64,000 nt of DNA from Methylotenera sp. (GTDB lineage Bacteria; Pseudomonadota; Gammaproteobacteria; Burkholderiales; Methylophilaceae). Each line of letters starts with the position of its first letter. Within the stretch, counting starts at the first letter, position 1. A program made the translations under genes and the position numbers. Shown here piece after piece: positions 18,373 to 26,810 of this stretch. The stretch spans positions 1 through 64,000 of the forward strand of contig JAURWJ010000036.1 of the NCBI GenBank assembly GCA_030655015.1. Direction: 5' to 3'. The notes beneath the pieces are model-generated. The model worked only from the letters and a program-made list of their open reading frames with translations. It was not told the DNA's origin and searched no databases.

Positions 18373-18425
18373 TAGCAACACTTGCCAGTTTACTGGCTTA
18401 GTGTTGGTGATCAGTTTGCCCTGAT
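18373..18425 (+). repeat. Double-hairpin repeat, copy 2
   Basis: Starts TAGCAACACTTGCCAG and folds as CAACACT/AGTGTTG with the inner CCAG-TTTA-CTGG, then ATCAG-TTTGCC-CTGAT, a perfect second hairpin. It lies about 20 bases after the stop of the minus-strand exonuclease gene. Unlike copies 1 and 3 it has no obvious flanking inverted repeat, though GTAGGCGCGC just before it resembles the outer arm of copy 1. Confidence 0.7.
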
Positions 18426-18444
18426 TACGCGACCACATAACGGA

Positions 18445-19224
18445 TTAAAACGTTCTCCAAGCCGCTAAAAACTCTGACCAGTGCGGGGCTTCATAGCTGG
18501 TAAGCGTATCACGGACTAAATTAATCTCCGCCTCATAAGCCGCTGGCGTTAAATGCCCGCGCATCAACTGAAAGCGTAAAAACACAAGGTGAGTATTGGC
18601 AACATCCGTTTCACAGTAATTACGAATATCTTCAATGCCACCTGCTTTGTAGGCATCCCACACTTTACTGCCATCCATACCAAGCTTGCCCGGAAAGCCA
18701 CATAACTTTGCCAAATCATCTAGCGGCGCATTGGCGCGAGCATTGAACATCGCCATTACGTCCATTAAATCTAAATGGCGAGTGTGATAACGGCTGATGT
18801 AATTATTCCACTTGAATTCTTTGTCATCCTCGCCTAGATCCCAATAACGGCTGGCGTTAATGCCGTGGATTAAGCCACGATAATGCAACACGGGTAAATC
18901 AAAACCGCCGCCATTCCATGAAATAATTTGTGGGGTGTATTTCTCAATGCCATCAAAAAAAAGCTGGATATATTCAGCTTCCGATGAGTCCGCATCGACT
19001 AATGTCCAAAATTAGAAGTTTTTACCTTCACGCAAAGCACAGGATATAGCGCAAATCCGGTGTTGATGCAGAGGCAAAAAGTCACTGCCATTGTGTTGAC
19101 GACGTTGATGCAGAGCAATGTTGGCCACATCCTCAGCACAAGTTTCTGTAGGTAAATCCAATAATGTACGCAAACCATCCGTATCGGGGATGGTTTCTAT
19201 GTCAAATACTAAGGTAGGGGTCAT
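18445..19224 (-). pseudogene. PolB-like 3'-5' exonuclease gene with in-frame stop
   Basis: The frame from ATG 19224 to the stop at 18445 reads as a complete predicted 3'-5' exonuclease related to the PolB exonuclease domain (about 259 residues), except for a TAA at 19012-19014 (codon 71). Both sides are in the same frame and match the family: DIETIPD (motif I) before the stop, and SWNGGGFDLPVLHYRG (motif II) and YCETDVANTHL (motif III) after it. All catalytic acidic residues are present. This is either a recent nonsense mutation or a sequencing error. If real, the first product lacks the active site. The 3' end is followed by a hairpin repeat. Confidence 0.85.
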
Positions 19225-19274
19225 GTGGTATAAATGCCATAAAAATTACTTAGAGGTGCTATTAATATCCGGTC

Positions 19275-19694
19275 TTATTTCTTCACCCAACCACCCGCAC
19301 TTTGCACCCACCAACCCGCTTGCGCTTTATCTATCCAGCGGCCTGCAAATGTACTTTGGATTTCCGCTTGCCACTCCGGGTGGCCATTGGCGGTAGCGAT
19401 TTCTTTATATAGCTTGTTACGATCTGCATTTTCTGCAGCCACAGCGCTATTTAAACCTCCCCTATCTTTCAGCGGCACAGCATTTGCATCACGCACCGCA
19501 ATCAAACCATCTTTTGTTAAACCAATCGCACCACTGGCATAGTGCGCAGCCAATTGCCCATGGCGTGCTTGCATGCTATTTTTAATAGCCGAAATAGCTG
19601 GGGTGTTAACTTCCAAATCTGCTGCCGCAGCTACAAATTGACTAGTAAACAAAGTACTCAATAGCAGCACTAAACTGAATAATATTTTCTTCAT
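19275..19694 (-). CDS. YdbL family protein (DUF1318)
   Basis: A periplasmic protein of 139 residues. The start at 19694 is chosen because AAAGGA precedes it and the next 24 residues are a signal peptide (KKILFSLVLLLSTLFTSQF, cleaved near AAA-AD). The mature part has the DUF1318 features: IKNSMQARHGQLAAHYASGAIG, NAVPLKDRGGLNSAVAAENADR and the terminal GWWVQSAGGWVKK. In E. coli YdbL belongs with YdbH and YnbE, which form an envelope bridge. Here it directly follows a small lipoprotein gene and YdbH, so the same three-part system is probable. Confidence 0.85.
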   Translation of the reverse strand: MKKILFSLVLLLSTLFTSQFVAAAADLEVNTPAISAIKNSMQARHGQLAAHYASGAIGLTKDGLIAVRDANAVPLKDRGGLNSAVAAENADRNKLYKEIATANGHPEWQAEIQSTFAGRWIDKAQAGWWVQSAGGWVKK

Positions 19695-19716
19695 TTCGAT
19701 TCCTTTATCTAGGGGA

Positions 19717-19905
19717 TTATTTTGCTGGTGCGGCAGGTTCAACACTGTTGACATTAGGCTTCTCACCACCATTTTTTAATTGCCATACATCATCAATGAT
19801 TTTATCTGCGGCTTTTTCTGCAGCAGCTGCAGGAAAATAAATATTGATGGTGACACATGCAGGTAAAGCACATGCCAATGTCACACCAATCATCCAATTT
19901 TTCAT
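19717..19905 (-). CDS. Small lipoprotein, YnbE-like position
   Basis: A 62-residue protein with a lipobox LPAC (Cys 17), so probably a lipid-anchored outer-membrane lipoprotein. The mature start CVTINIYFPAAAAEKAADKI resembles the TINM segment of E. coli YnbE but is not close along its length. A Pro/Ala tail (SVEPAAPAK) ends it. It lies between ydbH and ydbL on the same strand, 22 bases before the ydbL start. YnbE stacks as beta strands onto YdbH to span the periplasm; I infer the same role from order and size. Confidence 0.72.
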   Translation of the reverse strand: MKNWMIGVTLACALPACVTINIYFPAAAAEKAADKIIDDVWQLKNGGEKPNVNSVEPAAPAK

Positions 19906-19945
19906 GTTCTATCCTTTGACTTAAAGTATTTTAAAGTTTAGGGGG

Positions 19946-20130
19946 CCTCTATTTATTCAAGTTTTTAAGTTAGGCAAGGCGCGAATAAAAAATTATGACG
20001 CAGTATATATTTGATATATTAGCAACACTTGCCAGTTTACTGGCTTAGTAGTGCTTATCAGTTTACCTCTGATAAGGAATAATTTTTTATGAGCAACGCA
20101 GCATAACGACAAAAATTGAATTAATAGAGG
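19946..20130. repeat. About 185-bp nested inverted-repeat element with double hairpin (copy 3)
   Basis: The outer arms CCTCTATTTATTCAA (19946-19960) and the complement of 20116-20130 agree at 14 of 15 bases. The inner arms ATAAAAAATTAT (19985-19996) and the complement of 20079-20090 agree at 12 of 12. The core 20030-20075 is a copy of the double-hairpin repeat; here its second stem is TTATCAG/CTGATAA. A TTTA flanks both sides of the outermost similarity and might be a target duplication. It fills the gap between the lipoprotein start and the ydbH stop and so lies inside that operon. Confidence 0.7.
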
Positions 20131-20140
20131 TGCCCTTTAG

Positions 20141-21958
20141 TTACTTAACGATTGCCTTGCTATTGCCGTCAGTCACACGCTTAATGCGCGCCAACAATTC
20201 ACTCCACCCCACAGTTCGATTGTACCCCATCACAGTAATAGCAGGGATACCACTACCTTTAACGATAATATACCCATGTGGCGTTGACTCAATGCCGCCC
20301 ATTTGACAAATATCATTACGCAACTGGCAACTTAAGCCCATTTTCCCATAGTTGAATTGCTGAAAGAATCGTAAAAAACTACGCTGCACCGCTGCTGCCG
20401 CACCGCCGCCACCTAATGCTGAAATATTTTCTACCGCGCGTTGTGATATTTTTTTAGGATACTTGCCAGGGCTGCTCTGCACCATGGCATCAAACCGTAC
20501 CGGCTTCCAGTTTTGCAGTTCTAAATCTTCAATATCACCATCCAGCTTACCTTCAATCGCACCAAATGAAAATGTACGGGTTAAATCACCTAAATCCAAG
20601 TTTCTTAAAGAAATGTCCGCATTAAGCTTAGGTGCAATGCCAAGCGGGGATTGCATACTGAGTTGGGTGACTGTTGCCGACCCATTAAACACATGAAGCA
20701 CTACACTACCATCTGTGGTGAGCATACCTGCGCTATAAGTAACCAGAGGAATTTCAGCCGAAGCTTTACCCTGCATTTTTGGCAAGTTAAGCTGTGTACT
20801 AAAATCCTCCATCGAAATGGGTTCTAACTTGGCACTCAAGTGCCAATACCATTGCCCACCAATGCGCGCGGCTGAAATGTCAGATAAACTCAGCGCACCA
20901 TCTAAAATGGGTAATCGAATGTTAGGGGATGTTAACGAGTAGCGATTCACTTCAGCTTCTAGTTTTGTTTTACCTAAAGCTAACTTAAGCAACTCACCAC
21001 TTTCATAACTCAAACTCACATTTTTGGGTTGATCAAAGCTCCACGGCAAGTTGGCATTAAGTTTATAAAGCGCAAATTTCTGGTTTTTATCGGCAAGGTC
21101 GACATTTTTTAAACGTAGCTCAAACGACGTTAACTCGGCATCTTTTATTTCTAGTGCCAACGCGGCTTTGCCTTCTATCTCAATATTATTAAAGGCGGTT
21201 TTCTCTAAAAATGGCTTAAATAATAAGGGGTAAGCTGTGCTTAAATCCAAGTCTGGTAAGCTGGCATTTAAATTGACCACCTTAAAATCAGTGAGCCTGA
21301 TTTGGCCATCGGCTTTAAGTTCGCCTACGTTTTTAATGTTTAAATTTGCAGTGTTAACGGTCAATGTTTCAGCTTCAAAGCGACCATTCGCTACCAGCGT
21401 ATGTCCACCATTGGCCAAATAAAACGGCTGCCAAAACACTTCGCCCAATTGCCAATCCAGCGCGGTTTGCCACTGCCAAACCCGCCCAGTTTGTTTGAGT
21501 GCGATAGCAACATTGCCACTCAACTTCTCTGCCGCATGCAAACCGGCTTCATCACTAAAATTGGCATTTTTTAATTGTAATGCTGCTTTTATATCTGGCG
21601 CGCCATGACTAAATAGGCGGCTTATTTCGAGGCTAAATGGTAAATTTATCCGAGTATTTTTAAGTAAGCCCTCAGTACATTTAAACGCATTGAACTCAAT
21701 AAACTGCGGAACATCGCAACGAACGCCAAGCTGAGTAAAATCTTTTTCATTTTTCTGCTTAAGCTTAGAAGTTAAACTTAACGTCGGTAAGCGCTTATTT
21801 AGATTGAACTGTACATTAACATCCTGAGCGTCACCGAGAGGATGCTCGATACGCGCCGCTTTAATTGAAATTTCAGTTACGGCGCCAGCACTCATGCTGA
21901 CTAAAAGTAGACAAAATGCACTGATCACATGACGAAATAGAGCACTCATTTTGCACAC
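20141..21958 (-). CDS. ydbH: YdbH family intermembrane protein
   Basis: A 605-residue protein with an N-terminal signal anchor (FRHVISAFCLLLVSMSAGA). A long region of alternating beta-strand character follows, the AsmA/YdbH type that forms a hydrophobic groove. The C-terminal text MGLSCQLRNDICQMGGIES and GYIIVKGSGIPAITVMGYN with RTVGWSELLARIKRV is typical of YdbH. In E. coli YdbH, TamB and YhdP move phospholipids to the outer membrane. The length is shorter than the roughly 880 residues of E. coli YdbH. The frame opens with GTG 21958; ATG 21949 is an alternative, and neither has a strong ribosome site. The lipoprotein and ydbL follow downstream. Confidence 0.82.
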   Translation of the reverse strand: MCKMSALFRHVISAFCLLLVSMSAGAVTEISIKAARIEHPLGDAQDVNVQFNLNKRLPTLSLTSKLKQKNEKDFTQLGVRCDVPQFIEFNAFKCTEGLLKNTRINLPFSLEISRLFSHGAPDIKAALQLKNANFSDEAGLHAAEKLSGNVAIALKQTGRVWQWQTALDWQLGEVFWQPFYLANGGHTLVANGRFEAETLTVNTANLNIKNVGELKADGQIRLTDFKVVNLNASLPDLDLSTAYPLLFKPFLEKTAFNNIEIEGKAALALEIKDAELTSFELRLKNVDLADKNQKFALYKLNANLPWSFDQPKNVSLSYESGELLKLALGKTKLEAEVNRYSLTSPNIRLPILDGALSLSDISAARIGGQWYWHLSAKLEPISMEDFSTQLNLPKMQGKASAEIPLVTYSAGMLTTDGSVVLHVFNGSATVTQLSMQSPLGIAPKLNADISLRNLDLGDLTRTFSFGAIEGKLDGDIEDLELQNWKPVRFDAMVQSSPGKYPKKISQRAVENISALGGGGAAAAVQRSFLRFFQQFNYGKMGLSCQLRNDICQMGGIESTPHGYIIVKGSGIPAITVMGYNRTVGWSELLARIKRVTDGNSKAIVK

Positions 21959-21966
21959 ATCTTAAG

Positions 21967-22854
21967 CTATGACGGATACACACCCGTGGATAAATAACGA
22001 TCGCCTCTATCACACACTATCGTCACAATCACTGCATTTTCTACGCGCTTAGATAATTGCAACGCTGCATATAAAGCACCGCCCGACGAGATGCCAGCAA
22101 AAATCCCTTCTGTCGCTGCCAACTTTCTCGTCGTGTCTTCAGCATGATACTGGCTCACATAAATCAGTTCATCCACACGTTTTGCATCGTAAATTTTTGG
22201 CATATACGCCTCTGGCCATTTACGAATACCTGGAATTTGCGAGCCTTCTTCTGGCTGCACCCCAATAATTTGAATATTAGGGTTTTGCTCTTTTAAAAAG
22301 CGTGAGGTCCCCATAATCGTACCCGTTGTGCCCATGCTGGAAACAAAATGAGTGACTTTGCCTTCTGTATCACGCCAAATTTCAGGGCCTGTACCCTCAT
22401 AATGTGCGAGTGGGTTGTCCTGATTACCGAATTGATCCAACACCACGCCCTCACCTTCTGCTTGCAATTTCATCGCCACGTCACGGGCGAGTTCCATGCT
22501 GCCATCTTTAGGTGTTAGCACTAATTCAGCACCATAGGCCTTCATGCTTTGACGGCGCTCTACGCTTTGATTCTCAGGCATGACCAGTATCATTTTATAA
22601 CCACGCATAGCAGCCACCATGGCTAGCGCAATGCCCGTATTGCCACTAGTCGCCTCAATTAAAGTATCACCTGGCTTAATATCACCGCGTGCTTCAGCCC
22701 GTGTAATCATTGAATACGCAGGCCTATCTTTAACTGAACCCGCAGGGTTGTTGCCTTCCAGCTTCAATAAAATGGTATTGGTGGTATTGCCCGCCATCCG
22801 TTGCAACTTTACCAACGGCGTGTTTCCAACAAAGCTGTCTATGGTTTTGTACAT
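21967..22854 (-). CDS. cysM: Cysteine synthase B
   Basis: A cytoplasmic PLP enzyme of 295 residues making cysteine from O-acetylserine and sulfide or thiosulfate. The start IDSFVGNTPLVKLQRM, the PLP lysine 42 in NPAGSVKDRPA, the substrate loop EATSGNTGIALA and the phosphate loop GTTGTIMG are all present. The ending CDRGDRYLSTGVYPS is the CysM form. It lies nine bases before the ydbH frame and 18 bases after dsbB on the same strand, so a dsbB-cysM-ydbH run is possible. Thiosulfate use by CysM, as opposed to CysK, is known for the family, not shown here. Confidence 0.93.
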   Translation of the reverse strand: MYKTIDSFVGNTPLVKLQRMAGNTTNTILLKLEGNNPAGSVKDRPAYSMITRAEARGDIKPGDTLIEATSGNTGIALAMVAAMRGYKMILVMPENQSVERRQSMKAYGAELVLTPKDGSMELARDVAMKLQAEGEGVVLDQFGNQDNPLAHYEGTGPEIWRDTEGKVTHFVSSMGTTGTIMGTSRFLKEQNPNIQIIGVQPEEGSQIPGIRKWPEAYMPKIYDAKRVDELIYVSQYHAEDTTRKLAATEGIFAGISSGGALYAALQLSKRVENAVIVTIVCDRGDRYLSTGVYPS

Positions 22855-22871
22855 AAAATTATTTTCTTTTG

Positions 22872-23369
22872 TTATTTATTTTTTAAATTTAACCGAGCTA
22901 AATAAACCGCATAAATGCCAAAACCAACCAATGCAATCAGCGACATTTGCGGAATGGTCAGCCCTAAAAATGTCCAATCGATGGCAGCACAATCACCAGT
23001 GCCTTTAAACACTAACTTCAGTGCTTTTTCTAGCGGAAAGTTTTCAAACATATAATCAAAGCCTACGCCACAATCAGCAATCATGCTCTCGCGGTGTGCT
23101 TGTATCCACCAATGACGAATCGCAACGCCTGCCCCCCCCAAAGCCGCAACGACTTGTAACGCCGCAAAAAATTTTGGGGTTTGTTTAAAAATCGCAGCCA
23201 ACAAAAACAGCACACCCAAGGCCATAAACATAATACGTTGCGAAATACACAGTGGGCACGGCTCCAGGTTGTAACGTGTTTGTATCCATAACGCCAACCC
23301 AACCAAACCAAAACAAGCAATAAAGCCTATAAAATATCCAGTGCGTCCAATAAGAAGTTTATTTAGCAT
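22872..23369 (-). CDS. dsbB: Disulfide bond formation protein DsbB
   Basis: An inner-membrane protein of 165 residues with four hydrophobic segments. The first periplasmic cysteine pair is CPLC (Cys 38 and 41) in EPCPLCISQR. The second pair is Cys 100 and Cys 127, at the proper spacing in the second loop. DsbB reoxidises DsbA and passes electrons to quinones. The sequence GLTIPQMSLIALVGFGIYA is the last helix. It is divergent from xseA with a 66-base gap, and cysM follows on the same strand. Confidence 0.93.
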   Translation of the reverse strand: MLNKLLIGRTGYFIGFIACFGLVGLALWIQTRYNLEPCPLCISQRIMFMALGVLFLLAAIFKQTPKFFAALQVVAALGGAGVAIRHWWIQAHRESMIADCGVGFDYMFENFPLEKALKLVFKGTGDCAAIDWTFLGLTIPQMSLIALVGFGIYAVYLARLNLKNK

Positions 23370-23435
23370 GCGGTTCTACCATATATAATCTTAAAAAATC
23401 ATTTTAACCCAGATAATCTATTAGGCGAGCCAGTT

Positions 23436-24650
23436 TTGACAGACTTTGCAGCAAATTTAACTCAATCAAAAGTATTGACTGTAACCGAGCTTAATCGTTT
23501 AGCACGTAACGTGTTAGAACAAAGCTTTCCATTATTCTGGGTGTCGGGCGAAGTTTCTAACTTTACCCGTGCAGCCAGTGGGCATTGGTACTTTTCACTT
23601 AAAGATACAGGTGCACAGGTACGTTGTGTGATGTTTAAAGGGCGCAATAGCACCGTGGATTTTACGCCGCGTGAAGGCGATAAAATCGAAGCGCGTTGTA
23701 CGGTAACCCTTTATGAGGCGCGTGGTGACTTTCAGCTGACTGTGGAATTTGTGCAGCGCGCCGGCTTAGGTGCACTATTTGAAGCATTTGAAAAACTCAA
23801 AAACAAACTGAGCAACGAAGGTTTATTTGACGCGGCTTTTAAACGCGCTATCCCTAAGCATCCACAACAAATTGGTATTGTTACCTCAGCCGATGCCGCA
23901 GCCTTACGCGATGTGCTATCCACGCTCAAACGCCGCATGCCAAGCATTCCCATCATCATTTACCCAACGCCGGTACAAGGTCGCGGTGTCGCACAACTGA
24001 TTGCCAATGCAATCAACACCGCAAACGCACGTGCAGAATGCGATGTGCTGATTATTTGTCGCGGTGGCGGCAGCATAGAGGACTTATGGCAATTTAATGA
24101 AGAAATTGTGGCTCGAGCAATCGCAGCATGCAGTATTCCAACGATTAGCGGCGTGGGACATGAAACTGATTTTACCATTTGTGATTTTGTAGCAGACATA
24201 CGCGCCGCCACGCCCACTGCCGCAGCTGAATTGGCAACACCATCACGCGATGTGCTGCTCAGCACGCTTAAACAATTAAAATTACAACTCGTTAAAAATA
24301 TACAATTCGCCTTAAACCAAAAGGCGCAAGCGCTAGACTACTTGGCACGCAGATTAATTTCACCCACGCAACAAATCGAACAACAAAAAATGCGACTGCT
24401 ACAACTTGCTAATCGCTTAAATATGAGCATTAATCAACAATTGCAAACCAAACAACACCATTTACAGCGCCTGAGCCAAAACCTGACACACCTGAACCCG
24501 CAAGCCGTTCTGACACGCGGCTATGCCTTTGTGCAAAATAAACACGGGGAAATTGTCAGCGCTAGCCAACAATTGCAAAGCGGTGACGAAGTAACGCTGA
24601 CATTTGGCAAGGGTTCGGCAACTGCTACTATTAACCAAACAAAGAGTTAA
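23436..24650 (+). CDS. xseA: Exodeoxyribonuclease VII large subunit
   Basis: A 404-residue nuclease subunit. The N-terminal OB-fold (LTVTELNRLARNVLEQSFPLF, then VSGEVSNFTRAASGHWYFSL) is followed by the catalytic domain with IGIVTSADAAALRD, IICRGGGSIEDLW and SGVGHETDFTICDFVAD. The coiled-coil region and the short C-terminal beta segment (LTRGYAFVQNKHGEIVS) complete it. The start is TTG; AGGCGAG about eight bases before it may serve as ribosome site. It degrades single-stranded DNA together with XseB, whose gene is not in the window. It is slightly shorter than E. coli XseA (456). Confidence 0.93.
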   Translation: MTDFAANLTQSKVLTVTELNRLARNVLEQSFPLFWVSGEVSNFTRAASGHWYFSLKDTGAQVRCVMFKGRNSTVDFTPREGDKIEARCTVTLYEARGDFQLTVEFVQRAGLGALFEAFEKLKNKLSNEGLFDAAFKRAIPKHPQQIGIVTSADAAALRDVLSTLKRRMPSIPIIIYPTPVQGRGVAQLIANAINTANARAECDVLIICRGGGSIEDLWQFNEEIVARAIAACSIPTISGVGHETDFTICDFVADIRAATPTAAAELATPSRDVLLSTLKQLKLQLVKNIQFALNQKAQALDYLARRLISPTQQIEQQKMRLLQLANRLNMSINQQLQTKQHHLQRLSQNLTHLNPQAVLTRGYAFVQNKHGEIVSASQQLQSGDEVTLTFGKGSATATINQTKS

Positions 24651-24790
24651 CCCAGATGTTTGCTCAAAAAACTATTAAAAACCACACCCCCCGTTGGTTT
24701 GCAAGAAAACAACGCCCTCAAAAAAACAATTGGTTTAGTCATGCACTTGGTTGATAATAACCAACTCATCTCAATCTCGTTATATTTTTG

Positions 24791-26674
24791 ATGTCATCTC
24801 CTACTGGCAGTAAAACCAAACTTTCTGCACTTACGCTCGCCGCACTTGGCGTGGTATTTGGCGACATCGGCACCAGCCCTTTATACACCATTAAAGAAGT
24901 TTTTTCTGTTGGCGTACACCCTGTGCCACTTACCCCAGAAAATATGTTCGGCATTTTGTCGCTCATTGTATGGGCGCTCATCATGGTGGTATCAGTTAAA
25001 TATGTAGCGTTTATTATGCGTGCGGATAACCGTGGTGAAGGCGGCATTATGGCGTTGCTAGCCTTAGCCAGTCACAACGCTGCGGACGACCTAAAAAAGC
25101 AGCGCATGATTATGCTACTGGGTATTTTAGGTGCCTGTATGTTCTATGCCGATGGTGTGATTACTCCCGCCATTTCAGTCCTTTCTGCGGTCGAAGGACT
25201 AGAGGTAGCCGCGCCCATGCTGCATCCACTAATACTTCCCATTACCTTAGTCGTGTTATTTATTCTTTTTTTGGCGCAAAGCAAAGGCACCGCATTGGTC
25301 GGTGCTTTTTTTGGCCCCGTGATGTTGCTATGGTTTAGCACATTAGCCATTTTAGGCATCGGCGGCATTATGCAATACCCCGCCATTTTGAACGCGCTCA
25401 ACCCTATCTACGGCATGCATTTTTTTCAAGTAAGCCCGTGGATAGCCTTTGTAGCACTCGGTGCGGTAGTGCTTGCAGTCACTGGCGCTGAGGCTTTATA
25501 CGCTGATATGGGGCATTTTGGGCGAGTACCTATCCGTCTGGCTTGGTTTGGTTTTGTGTTGCCAGCCTTGATTTTGAATTACTTTGGTCAAGGTGCCTTG
25601 GTATTAAAAAACCCTGAAACAGTGATTAACCCCTTTTATTTATTAGCACCAGAGTGGATGCTGTATCCGTTAATTATCCTTGCAACCATGGCCGCTGTGA
25701 TTGCCTCACAGGCAGTGATTACAGGTGCATTTTCCGTATCGCAACAAGCGTTGCAATTAGGTTATTTACCGCGCATGCATGTTGAGCACACCTCAGAAAG
25801 TCAGAAAGGCCAAGTCTATATGCCGCGCGTTAACTGGGGCTTAATGATCGGCGTAATGGCATTGGTTATCGGCTTTGGCTCATCTGGCAATTTAGCCGCC
25901 GCTTACGGCATTGCTGTGACTGGAGACATGGTGATTACCACTTTATTAGCGGGCATTGTATTTCACAACATTTGGGGCTGGAGCAAATTACGCACAGGTA
26001 TGTTAGTGACGCTGTTTTTAACAGTTGATATCGCATTTTTTAGCGCTAACGTGTTAAAAATTCCTGATGGTGGCTGGGTGCCGCTAGCGATAGGAACGCT
26101 AATTTTCACCCTAATGATTACGTGGAAAACGGGCCGTAGTATGCTATACCTGCATCTTAAAAATGAAGCCATGGCACTTGATCCGTTTATTGAAGCCATT
26201 GGCTCACATCCACCCACACGTGTGCCTGGCACTGCATTATTCATGACCCCCAACCTTGAAGGTGTGCCGCATGCCATGCTACACAACTTAAAGCACAACA
26301 AAGTGCTGCATGAACGTGTGGTGATTCTTACCGTTAAGTTTTTAGACTTTCCACATTCATCACTTGAAGATCGTGTAGAGGTAACAGCCTTACCGCACGA
26401 GTTCTACAAAGTGACTGTACGCTATGGCTTTAAAGACGAGCCTGATTTACCAAGAGACTTAAAGCTTTGCGCTGAAAAAGGCCTAGCCTTAGAAGCCATG
26501 GACTCCTCGTTCTTTATCGGTAAAGAAATCCTGATCGCCCATGAGTCCTCCGAAATGGCTTACTGGCGTAAAAAAATCTTCATCGGGCTATTTAGAAGCG
26601 CAGAAACGATTACCAACCAATTTAAACTGCCGCCAAATCGCGTGGTTGAACTTGGCGCGCAAGTTTCTTTCTAA
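24791..26674 (+). CDS. kup: Low-affinity potassium transporter Kup
   Basis: An inner-membrane K+/H+ symporter of 627 residues. It has twelve hydrophobic segments in the first 440 residues and a soluble C-terminal domain. Family text: ALGVVFGDIGTSPLYTIKE, RADNRGEGGIMALLALA, FYADGVITPAISVLSAVEG and ITGAFSVSQQALQLGYLPR. The ending ETITNQFKLPPNRVVELGAQV is the standard Kup terminus. ATG 24791 is preferred over the in-frame TTG three bases earlier. A six-base stem hairpin (TTGGTT/AACCAA) lies about 30 bases upstream; its role is unknown. It appears to be a single-gene unit. Confidence 0.95.
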   Translation: MSSPTGSKTKLSALTLAALGVVFGDIGTSPLYTIKEVFSVGVHPVPLTPENMFGILSLIVWALIMVVSVKYVAFIMRADNRGEGGIMALLALASHNAADDLKKQRMIMLLGILGACMFYADGVITPAISVLSAVEGLEVAAPMLHPLILPITLVVLFILFLAQSKGTALVGAFFGPVMLLWFSTLAILGIGGIMQYPAILNALNPIYGMHFFQVSPWIAFVALGAVVLAVTGAEALYADMGHFGRVPIRLAWFGFVLPALILNYFGQGALVLKNPETVINPFYLLAPEWMLYPLIILATMAAVIASQAVITGAFSVSQQALQLGYLPRMHVEHTSESQKGQVYMPRVNWGLMIGVMALVIGFGSSGNLAAAYGIAVTGDMVITTLLAGIVFHNIWGWSKLRTGMLVTLFLTVDIAFFSANVLKIPDGGWVPLAIGTLIFTLMITWKTGRSMLYLHLKNEAMALDPFIEAIGSHPPTRVPGTALFMTPNLEGVPHAMLHNLKHNKVLHERVVILTVKFLDFPHSSLEDRVEVTALPHEFYKVTVRYGFKDEPDLPRDLKLCAEKGLALEAMDSSFFIGKEILIAHESSEMAYWRKKIFIGLFRSAETITNQFKLPPNRVVELGAQVSF

Positions 26675-26810
26675 GTTGAGAAACAAGAAGCTTCTGACAA
26701 TTTAAACTGAAAATTGTGGGCGGTTACCAGATACAAAAATCAACTATTTATCCTATCAAGCGTTAAAGTTAAATCATCAATTTAAGTCATTAATTAAGGC
26801 TTCATACAAA

